From the NCBI GenBank assembly GCA_905221605.1, contig CAJNDS010000036.1, positions 310,001-374,000 of the forward strand: a stretch of 64,000 nt of DNA, given 5' to 3'. This DNA comes from Symbiodinium natans (Eukaryota; Sar; Dinophyceae; Suessiales; Symbiodiniaceae). Shown here in pieces: positions 55,700 to 64,000 of this stretch. Under the pieces are notes generated by a model. The model was not told where the DNA came from. It worked only from the letters and a program-made list of their open reading frames with translations, and made no database searches. Numbering within the stretch: position 1 is the stretch's first letter; each line of letters starts with the position of its first letter. A program made the position numbers and the translations under genes.

Positions 55700-57240
55700 C
55701 TTGTCAACTATGAAACTGCGGCAAAAAAAGAGTCCCGGAAAAAATGCGGTTTTCGATTCGGGGGGATTTGCCTACAGCTGTATCGGTTACCCTAAACCCT
55801 AAACCCTAAACCCTAAACCCTCCTAATCAAAGGGTAATTACTACTAACCTGTAGCCGTCATCTCGGGATGTGGGTGCACATGAAGGTTCATGATGGGTAA
55901 TTGTAAGTAGTGTTCTAAGTACCCTAAATAAGGATTTAACCAGCTATAACTATAGTTAGCCTACTTATAAACCTACTTCTAAGGGCCGAAGTGTGTGCGA
56001 TGAAGGCGAAACAGAGTGTTTGTACACTCACAAGAATATCATTCCAGACTCATACTGGATGGCAATAAGGGGGTACTATAATCCCTAGTACGGCCTGTTC
56101 GTAGAAGGGGTTACATCTTAATGTATACTACAAATATATTGCGCATACTCTGCGGTACTACTGTAGAATGGAGCATACTATACTATACAGACCCCTGACC
56201 CTAAACCGTTAGCAATGCCTAGCACTATACGGCGGCAGCGAGGCTGGACGAAGGCCATGTTTTGGGTTAAGAGCCGTCGGAGTGGTGCAGGGCCTAGGGC
56301 TGTGAGGTTTAGGAAAGTAAAGCATTGCATAACTCTTACATCCCTAAACCCTAAACCCTAAACCCTAAACATGTTCCTCCTGGAGTTGTCTATGGTCCAT
56401 TTTCGTAGTCGTTGCCGTGCTATCCTCCGCTCTGGAAAAGTAGACCACACTTCTCCGTACGCTTTACTGGGGTAGGTTGAGGGCCCTGTAAAAGTTGAAA
56501 CTTTGTGGCTTTATGAGGATTCTGTAGAGGATTAAGGGTAACAATCATTGTAAAAATATGTTCAAAACTACTCCTGTTCCTTCAGTCCGCTATCCTTCCA
56601 TCCCGTATCGTGTAGTTACGCTGCTATCGCCTGTTTTGTCGGGGCTTCCAACATTAGGGTACCTCTTGGAAGCTGCTAAGCAGAGTTCCAGGCAAACGCT
56701 AAAAACCTAAACCACAGCGCTATAGCTTGCCGCATTGCTTCAAGAGTTGGGGCGGAGAGGGGCGCTGGGGTGGGGGCGGGAATTCATCTACTGTGTTATA
56801 GGTTAATTGGGTATACTCTCCAAAGTAAAAGCGATTGTTACTAAGCTGCTACCGGTAGATGTCCAAGTGGCCCCAAAGTCATGGCCGTTGCTACCAGTGA
56901 GTTTGGGGTGTGGGCGTAGGTTTAGTGGGACCTTCATCTTATTCCCCTATAAAACCCCTGCATCTGTCTATTTATACTCTATATAGTCCCGATACATCTG
57001 AGTAGCCCCTACATTGCCCCTTAGGTCCGGGTCCCTCCAGTAGTAGTGTCTTGATGTAGGGTTCTAGGGGTTTGCTGCTTAGTAGGAGGGTAGGGGCCGC
57101 TAGAATTGAATGGCCCCCCGTTTCAGCGGTGGTTAGGGCTTAGGGCTAGGTCTGAAGGTTTAGGATTCAGGCTGTACATAAGGGTTTCAACAAACCCTGA
57201 ACCCTAAACCCTAAGCCCAAAACCCTAAACCCGAAGCCCT
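55700..57240. other. Stretch without a recognised gene
   Basis: Contains a family D fragment (55878-55975), short CCCTAAA runs and moderately complex DNA. A minus segment at 56385-56440 (RRIARQRLRKWTIDN) could be an exon, but without supporting joins. Confidence 0.45.
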
Positions 57241-57244
57241 GAAG

Positions 57245-57293
57245 TTACTTTTTGCTCGGCTTGGCTCCGGCGGCGATCAGCAACGAGGCGCAC
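57245..57293 (-). CDS. Terminal exon of an ankyrin-repeat-like protein
   Basis: After a pyrimidine-rich tract ending TTGCAG|G reads CASLLIAAGAKPSKK and a TAA stop at 57245-57247. The LLIAAGA-x-P pattern is the second helix and turn of an ankyrin repeat, a protein-binding module. Only one repeat's end is seen; upstream exons were not located. A neighbouring frame is also open (RLVADRRRSQAEQK). Confidence 0.52.
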
Positions 57294-57359
57294 CTGCAAC
57301 TGCAACGAGCTGGAGGGAGACAGGGCAGGTTGAGGGTGCAGTGGTTTAGGATTTGGGGG

Positions 57360-57600
57360 TAAGATTCAATATACAGTATTTTACTATGTACATCTATATA
57401 TATATACATATATGTATAGATGTATATATGTGTATGTGGTTGAGGGTGTAGTGGTTTAGGGTTTAGATATAAGATATCAGATAAAAGACACCGTATCATT
57501 TTTGCTATATATATATGTTTCTCTCGGTAGTTACTGATGTATTGAAAATATAAATAAACATATACATACAGAAATATATATATATATACATATACACAGA
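57360..57600. repeat. TA-rich microsatellites and a short direct repeat
   Basis: GGTTGAGGGTG(T/C)AGTGGTTTAGG occurs at 57327 and 57438. Between and after are TATATA/CATATA runs. Followed at 57657-57703 by (GGT)n(GGC)n. Confidence 0.8.
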
Positions 57601-59053
57601 TACAGACTTATATACTTATTTTGATATCATATGTTGTGGGTTAACAGGGTATAGCCTCCCGGGGTGGTGGTGGTGGTGGTGGCGGCGGCGGCGGTGGTGG
57701 TGGGGAGTGTATACCTACTAGCAGGGTTTAGGATCTAGGATCTAGATGGTTTAGGTGTGATAACTACCTAAGACGTTTTGGGATTGAAAGGCTGCGGGTT
57801 TACACGCTCAGGTTGTAGTAGAGCTTCCAAAGCCGCGCGAACTAGAATTAGAAGGCTAGAATGCTTGTAAGGTACCTACCGAAAAAATCGTCCCTAACCC
57901 CCCTCGCGGGCCCCCCAAATCGTAGCTTCAGTGGGGCTGTTCTGAAGAATGGGGGCCCGTGCGGAGAGGGGTGGGGGTGCGGGGTTCTCCATTGCAGCAT
58001 TTTCTTGTCGGTACCAAAGCCCCACGCTCTCAACCCCAAACCCTCAACTGTTCAGGGCTTAACCGGTTTAGGGTCAGGGTGTGGGGTTTTGGGTTCATTG
58101 TTCAGGGTTTCGGGCGACTCAGCTCTCTCTCTCTCTCTCTCTCCCTCCCTCCCTCCCCAAATGCTAAAAGCCCCCCTAAACCCCTAAACCCTGAAACCCT
58201 AAACCCTAAACCCTAAACCCTGAATTCTAAAAATACCCCAAGCCCAGGAGTTGATGTTGAGCTTTAGGGCTGGAGGGGCCTCTCAGGTTCTCTTCCGTGA
58301 CCATGGCATAATCAGGGTACCCCCCCAAGAGAACCTAGAAAAAAAGGGCAAAAGCGGTGACTAATAGCATTCAATACCTTATGGTCCTTTTATTATTTGA
58401 TTTAGAATACCCCCCCCCCCCCCCCACCCCCGACACCCCCCACACCCCCCCCCCCACAAAAAAAGAGATACCTATTCTAATTATGAAGGCCTCAATGCTG
58501 GGCTTTCTTCTGGTTGGCTCTTAGGACTTTAACCTGTTGGGTTTTTGTAGAAACCACTATAAGGAGCCTAAAATTTAAACTTTAGGCGGGGTTCAGAAGT
58601 CAGCCAAGTATAGTATGTGGGGAGTCGGAATACATCTACTCCTGCTGGTCTATGTGCCCAGCGACTTACGAGGCGCCCACTGTCCAAGTCTTGGGTACAT
58701 GGGCCCTGAGGGTTTAGGGTTTAGGGTTTAGGGTTTAGGGTTTAGGGTTAAGGGATTAGCGTTGGTTTTGAGTAGACTTCGCAACAACCTTCCCTGACTC
58801 CCTAAACCCTAAACCCTAAACCCCATAGTTGCGGAACCCCGGCAGCCCCCTAAATGCCATCAAGGGATTCCTGAACCCTATAGGGTTTTGGGTTTTGGGT
58901 GGTAGCCCGGTGGTACGGGCTTAAAGGGGTTGATAAGGGAATCTCAACCCTGACAGTAAGCCCTGTATTCAGGAGACGCGACTTACTAATTGGTAAAGTT
59001 TGGGAGTCGCAGGCGGGATTAGGCTTTTGCGGAGAAGTGGGGAATGACAAGTG

Positions 59054-59306
59054 TTACCCGTCGTCGATGTTCTTTGACTCGGAATCTGCCTCGGATGGTC
59101 GAGAGCCTGCCGAGCTTCGTGCATGTACTTGCGGGGGGCAGACGTGCTCATGGCTTGTTGAATCTGCTCTCACATTCTCCGCCGGGATTTCCAATGGACC
59201 CTCGTGAACGGAATATCGAGCGCGCATTTGCGCATGAGAGGAGGCGGCTCTCCTCGGCATGACCCAAGGCTGCTTGGCCAACAGCCTCCGCCTTGGGTCT
59301 TGCTGC
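59054..59306 (-). other. GC-rich region after the XRP2-like stop, open in several frames
   Basis: High-complexity DNA continues about 250 bp beyond the stop, open on both strands (minus: EIPAENVRADSTSHEHVCPP; plus: PMDPRERNIERAFAHERRRL). It could be 3' untranslated sequence, a further exon in another frame, or a neighbouring gene. Confidence 0.4.
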
Positions 59307-59859
59307 TCAGGTTCGGATGCCCAGGCCCCTGACAAGCGGCGTCTTGGAGATGAGGTCCAAAACCTGCTTCTGCTGCCTCAGCGTTCGCGCATGGTTGAGG
59401 GACGCCGCCCCAACTTGGCGAGACACCTCCGCGGTGTCCTCCACTCTCAAGTGCAGTCCTCTGCACGCTAGCGGCGGATCGGGCAAGCGCGGCCGTATTT
59501 GCGGACCTGCAAGGCAGGAGCCTTGTTGCTCGGCCTCCAGCGGTGGAAGGCACAGCGATGCATGCGTCGGGAGGGCGCAGGGGTTGCTAGGAAGCCCTTC
59601 GTCCCCGGGCTCGTCGGCGTGGACGCTCAGGCAGACGACCTCGTCGAGGGGAGCGATACGCCACCGACACCTTGGCGGCCCGGAGCTGAAATCCACCACC
59701 GCGTTCCAGAAGTTTCGCTCAACATCCAGGCCGGCGGCACGGAACTGCCCCGCGCATTGCGCGAAGCCTGCGCTCCAAGGTGCAAACGTCAAGTCCTCGG
59801 AGTCGACCATGGTGGGCGGCGTCTTGGAGTAGATGTGAAAAGTGCAATGTCGGCAGTTC
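59307..59859 (-). CDS. XRP2-like last exon
   Basis: After ATCCTAG|G the frame runs 183 codons to a stop at 59307-59309. It begins NCRHCTFHIYSKTPP, continues SEDLTFAPWSAGFAQCAGQF and RAAGLDVERNFWNAVVDF (the end of the C-CAP domain), then a less conserved region ending LVRGLGIRT. It is far larger than other exons. The acceptor abuts a family F repeat starting GGATGGCCCCTCAAAGCC. Confidence 0.85.
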
Positions 59860-62800
59860 CTAGGATGGCCCCTCAAAGCCTCTGAAACAAAAAATCTGAA
59901 GATGATCCTCTTAAACCCAACAGGGGAAAATGTATAAAATGTCCCACAGGCCTACCTCGTAGCCCTAAACCCTAAACCCTAAACCCTAAACCCTAAACCC
60001 TAAACCCTAAACCCTAAACAGGGAAGAGATGTAAAATCTCCCAAAGGCCTCCCTGGGTTCTTCACGCGCACCTGCTGGGCTGCCGCCCAGACGGTGCAGG
60101 ATTGGCAGTCCCGGATGCACAAGGCCCCCTTCACCTTGGGTTTCTGGGTTTTTGGGGTTTCTGGGGTTTGGGGTTTAGGGTTTTAGGGTTTTGGGGTTTT
60201 GGGGTTTTAGGGTTTTGGGGTTTAGGGTTTGAGGGTTTAGGGTTTTAGGGTTTTAGGGTTTAGGGTAACTACAAAAAAAGAACCGCTAAACCCCGCTAAG
60301 TGGGGCAAGAAGTAAAATGATTATAACTAGAACCGGTTATAAGCTTGTTGGGGTACTGATAGCCCTGCTAAAACTACCCATGGGCCTTCAAGTAAACTCA
60401 CGACCCTAAACCCTAAACCCTAAACCCAAAACCCTGTAAATCCTAAACCCTAAACCCTAAACCCTATAAATCCTAAAACCCTAAACCCTAAACCTTAAAC
60501 CCTGAACCCAAAACCCTAAAACCCACCATCCTTAACAGCGAGCCAGTCGCCACCCCCACAAGGATCAGCGACTCGACGCAGGAGTCGACGAAGGTCTGAA
60601 AGGTGGGGCGGGTTTGAGGTTTAGGGTTTAGGGTTTGGGGTTTGAGGTTTAGGGTTTAGGGTTTGGGGTTTGGGGGGTTTAGGGGGTTTGGGGGGTTTAG
60701 GGTTTAGGGTTTAGGGTTTAGGGTTTGGGGTTTAGGGTTTGGGGCTGCGCCAAAGAGCTTCTCCGAAATCCTGCAAACTCGGAGACTGAACCTTGGGTTG
60801 CGAGTGTCCTAGACAGGGTTATAGCCGTTTCCCTAACCTTAAACCCTAAACCCTAAACCCTAAACCCCACCTATGACTTGCCAGGAACCTCCAAGCAAGG
60901 ACGGTTCTTTCGAGCCCAAGCACCATGCAATTTGAGCTAAAAGGTGCCAGGATCCGAGGTCAGGTTTAGGGTTTGGGGTTTAGGGTTTGGGGTTTGGGGT
61001 TTGGGGTTTGGGGTTTAGGATTTAGGGTTCAGGGTTTAGGGTTTAGGGTTCTGGGTCTAGGGTTTACGGGTTTTTCGAACCTATAGCCTGCGATTGCAGC
61101 TACCTCTCTGAGAAGTGGTGATATGAGTATATTGTGCAACCTTATCATGTAGGGTACGTTTGACCCTATGTACGGTTAACCCAGAAACAAGCACTTTATA
61201 GCCAAAAACCCTAAACCTTAAACCCTAAACCTTAAACCCTAAACCCTAAACCCTAAACCCTAAACCCTAACCCTAAACCCTAAACCCTAAACCCTGAACC
61301 TTAAACCTACAGGGGTTTCGAATGAGGGCCCTGCCTTGGTCTGAGAAGATGTTGTTCTTAGGGTTTAGGGTTTAGGGTTTAGGGTTTAGGGTTTAGGGTC
61401 TAGGGTCTAGGGTTTAGGGTTTAGGGTTTAGGGTTTGGGTCCCCCTAAGCCTGAAGCTTTAAAGGCCCACCCTAAACTGCAAAACCTGAACCCCTCGCGC
61501 TTTTAGGACGGAGGCTCTGGACCCTAAACCCTAAACCCCCTAAACCCTAAACCCTGAACCCCAAACCCGAGACCCGAAACCCTAAACCCTAAACCCTAAA
61601 CCCCACACCCTAAACCCTAAACCCTAAACCCGACCTTGCAGCCTTTATGAAGCCGGGCCTGGGCCGTAGGGTCGCAGATGTAAACCTGGCAGCGTTGCGG
61701 AGGGGATGTGAGGTGTAGAGATTTCGTCGAGGTTTGCCCTTAGCCCTTCCAACCCTCTGAGGGGTTACGGGTTTAAGGCTAGGGTTTAGGGATTCGGGTT
61801 TCGGCTCAGTCTAGGTTTGGCGTATTGTAATATTTAATGCGTGCCCCAAAAACCTCTGCAAATGCAATATATTTGAAGGGGCCTTTTTCGGGCACGTACA
61901 ATATCGTACTGTGAGCTTACGCACCACACATAGGGGCCTGTTGGCGCTGGAAAGTTTATCTTTCTTCTAATGAACCCCGAACCTCACAACCCCGAACCCC
62001 AGACCGAAAATCCTCCTAGACACTAATAACCCCAAACCCAAACCCTGATGAACCCCGCTTAAAGACTTAGAGACAACAAACCGTAAAATCCCAAACCGCC
62101 AAACCCTTAGAGTTCACAGCTGTTGAGACAAAACCTTGGGGGCTGAATACCCTATCCCAAAACAAGTTAAACTATCCTTTTACATATAGTAGGATTCTAT
62201 ATAACCAAAAAAGGTTAAAGTTAAAGGTTACCTACCCAGGCATAAGAAATTCTATATACGGGAGGTCATGATTCTTTCAGCACTCTCTGCTCCGTTGAGT
62301 CACGCGCTGTTTCGCATCATTCAGCTGATTTAGCTTGCGGCTTTGGGTTTGGGGTGTCGGGGTTTAGGGGCTTAGACTCTGTGACCCCACAGCTTTTGCG
62401 CAAAAAACTGATTTTCTGAGTCCTGACTTTTGAGAATGCCGAGCACGCGTCGGTTTAGGGTTTAGGGTTTAGGGTTTAGGGTTTAGGGTTTCGGGCTTAG
62501 GGTCTTAGAGTTTTAGGGTTCAGGGTGTGTCGATTTGATGACCAACCCGACATTGTAGTGAACAAATTCCGACTCCGTACCGTACATTTCATTGGGCACC
62601 TCATTGGAACCCGAATACAAGAGTCGGATTTACATTACCCTTACAGCCCTTAAACAAATCTTGCTCAAGACCATCGAACCTATTCCTGACGGACCTATAA
62701 ACAAACCCCTACCCCTAAACCCGAAACCTTAAACCCCGAGACCCCAAAGCCTATAGACCCAAACCCTAAACCCTCTAGCCCTAAACCCTCGAGCCCTGAA

Positions 62801-63741
62801 CCCTAAAACCCCTAGCCCTAAACCCTAAACCCTGCACCCTCTAGCCCTAAACCCTAAACCCTCTAGACCTAAACCCTAAACCCTCTAGACCTAAACCCTA
62901 AACCCTAAACCCTAAACCTTAAACCCTAAACCCTTCAAGCATGCGCGCCTCGCAGCTTCGCAGATCTTCCATGTTCACCTGCTGCCCCGCGAGCGCGCCC
63001 GGCTTCCTCCGGCGAGGAGTTTCGAGGTTGGCCCATTGATCCGGGTTTAGGGCTTATAGGGTTTGGGGTTTGGGGTTTGGGGTTTAGGGTTTAGGGTTTA
63101 GGGTTTAGGGTTCGGGGTGTGGGGTTTAGGGTTTGGGGTGTAGGGTGTTATGGGTTTAGGGGTTTAGGCTGTTAGGGGTCCTCTTCACCTGCAATGAGGG
63201 ACAACACAACCTGGGTTTGGGGCTTTAGGAGTTTTTTTTGGGAGGGCTTTTCGGTTTTTTTTTTTTTTTTTTCGGATTTTCGGGCCTTTAGCTTTGAGGA
63301 CCTTGAGGGCGCCAGAGCTTTTAGGGTTTTATAGGGGTTTAGGGTTTGGGGTCTAGGGTTTTTTTGGGTTTGGGTTTTTCTAACGGTTTTTAGGGTTTTA
63401 TAGGGGTTTAGGGTTTGGGGTGTAGGGTTTAGGGTTTTTCAGGGCTTTAGGGTTTGGGGAATTTGGGGTTTGGCGTTGGCTGGAGGTTCGTGGTACTTAG
63501 TAACCAATTATAACTGTACTTATAACCCACTGATAAGCCCCCTTAAGTGCCCTAATATGGTTATAAGTACAGTTCTAAGGACAGTTATAATTGATTACAG
63601 TTATAAGAACAGTTATAATTGGTTAAAAAAACACCATGAACCTCCAAGCACCCGAAGCCCTTGCCAACTCCTGAGGATGATCTCGTGCGCCCGGCTGGCG
63701 ATCAGGAACGGGTTGAGGCCCGGATAGCCCCGCCGGAACTC
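59307..63741 (-). CDS. XRP2/TBCC-like protein (C-CAP/CARP beta-helix), six exons
   Basis: Six minus-strand exons join in frame to give a C-CAP/CARP domain with the residue order of XRP2 and tubulin cofactor C: GQQVNM, then VYICDPTAQA, FVDSCVESLILVG, VKGALCIRDCQSC, AAAQQVRVNC, then SEDLTFAPW and QFRAAGLDVERNFW. Members of this family act as GTPase-activating proteins for tubulin or ARL-type small GTPases and are common in ciliated cells. The Q-Q-x-R motif after the third coil, where the catalytic arginine lies in XRP2 and TBCC, is present (QQVR). After the domain the last exon runs about 110 codons without recognisable similarity. Donors are 2 GT, 2 GC and 1 GA. The true start is not identified; an ATG at about 63854 is one candidate. 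Confidence 0.85.
60064..60134 (-). CDS. XRP2-like exon 5
   Basis: After CCCAAG|G reads VKGALCIRDCQSCTVWAAAQ then QVR and GT. The K-G-x-x-x-I-R-D-C-x-x-C...A-x-Q-Q-x-R run is diagnostic for the CARP repeat. GA donor (GT|GAAGAA), phase 2. The plus strand is open too, but has no family match. Confidence 0.86.
60554..60595 (-). CDS. XRP2-like exon 4
   Basis: Fourteen codons after CCTTTCAG, reading TFVDSCVESLILVG, with donor GTGGCG, phase 0. One beta-helix coil (D-x-C-x-x-x-x-I-x-x-G). The frame is open past the donor. Confidence 0.82.
61635..61685 (-). CDS. XRP2-like exon 3
   Basis: Seventeen codons between GCTGCCAG|G and AAG|GTCGGG, reading VYICDPTAQARLHKGCK. This corresponds to the I-Y-I-x-D-x-x-A-x-V-x-I stretch of the family. 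Confidence 0.85.
62949..63006 (-). CDS. XRP2-like exon 2: first coil of the C-CAP domain
   Basis: After CGCCGGAG|G reads KPGALAGQQVNMEDLRSCE. The P-G-x-x-x-G-Q-Q motif opens the domain in XRP2. GC donor (GCGCGC), phase 0; this end gives exactly the expected ten residues between GQQ and VYI. Confidence 0.82.
63483..63649. mobile_element. Fold-back element, family D, abutting an exon
   Basis: GGAGGTTCGTGG at the left and CCATGAACCTCC at the right, with internal AGTTATAA/TTATAACT inverted runs. Its right end lies about a dozen bases from the XRP2-like exon at 63665-63741, inside the intron that follows that exon. Confidence 0.75.
63665..63741 (-). CDS. XRP2-like exon 1 of those recovered
   Basis: After TTTGAG|G reads EFRRGYPGLNPFLIASRAHE then IILRS. 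Strong third-position GC. GC donor (TG|GCAAGG), phase 2, gives W-K-P-G at the junction with the next exon. A GT donor at 63652 is an alternative that would break the frame. Confidence 0.62.
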
Positions 63742-64000
63742 CTCAAACCCTAAGCCCTAAACCCTAAAGCCTAAACCCTAAACCCTCCAGGTCTTAAGGG
63801 AGGGTGCAGGAACTGTAGTAACTCCCAAGGTTATTTGGGCGCCTCCCTCCATGGAGAACCCCAAGCCCTAAACCCCAAACCCCAAACCCTAGACCCTAAA
63901 CCCTAAACCCTAAATCCTAAACCCTAAACCCCAAACCCTAAACCCTAAACCCTATAGACCCTAAACCCTAGACCCTAAACCCTAAATGCTTCTTTCGGGG

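Noticed and set aside
1-64000. CRISPR arrays, rRNA genes, bacterial operons, ribosome binding sites
   Set aside because: Nothing in the window resembles them. Repeats have no unique equal-length spacers, and gene structure is spliced eukaryotic.

Overview
This is a eukaryotic nuclear window, most likely from a dinoflagellate. The evidence is indirect but consistent. Exons are tiny (20-100 nt, a few larger) and lie in introns of about 0.2-4 kb. Inferred splice donors are GT, GC and GA mixed, and acceptors are mostly AG|G. Coding third positions are rich in G and C. The Arabidopsis-type telomere heptamer (TTTAGGG) is everywhere in the introns. A sequence resembling the dinoflagellate spliced leader is embedded on the minus strand near 55.5 kb. 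No bacterial or organellar gene organisation is present, and long open frames in low-complexity DNA are not genes.

Two genes can be assembled with confidence, because short peptides join in frame and match a known domain order. (1) From 27.4 kb leftward past 523 lies a minus-strand six-transmembrane voltage-gated cation channel of the CNG/HCN/EAG-like type. Twenty exons (998 nt, 332 complete codons) cover S1 to the post-S6 helical linker over 26.9 kb, so under 4 percent of that span is coding. Both ends of the gene are outside the recovered exons. (2) From 63.74 to 59.31 kb lies a minus-strand XRP2/TBCC-type (C-CAP/CARP beta-helix) gene in six exons, ending in a long last exon.

The middle is less certain. 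Between 28.6 and 42.3 kb there are several good plus-strand exons of unknown family, a small minus-strand two-exon gene with a 49-nt intron (33.3-33.7 kb), and a decayed AT-richer coding stretch (38.9-39.5 kb). Between 44.7 and 50.1 kb are minus-strand exons, some joining in phase, with helical peptides and, at the left end, a canonical EF-hand loop. An ankyrin-like terminal exon ends at 57.25 kb. Many short exons are open on both strands, so strand was chosen by splice sites, phase continuity and third-position GC, and is stated as uncertain where these disagree.

Most of the window is repeat. Around many exons the introns carry CCCTAAA arrays on the left and TTTAGGG arrays on the right. Read on either strand, an intron therefore tends to start with TTTAGGG and end with CCCTAAA, giving it inverted telomere-like ends. 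Mixed in are at least six families of short fold-back (terminal inverted repeat) elements, two palindromic satellites (4.5-5.6 and 5.9-6.5 kb), local blocks of altered heptamers, a 51-bp minisatellite, microsatellites, and a very C-rich 1.5-kb block at 42.7-44.3 kb. Several fold-back elements abut inferred splice sites, as expected for introner-type elements.
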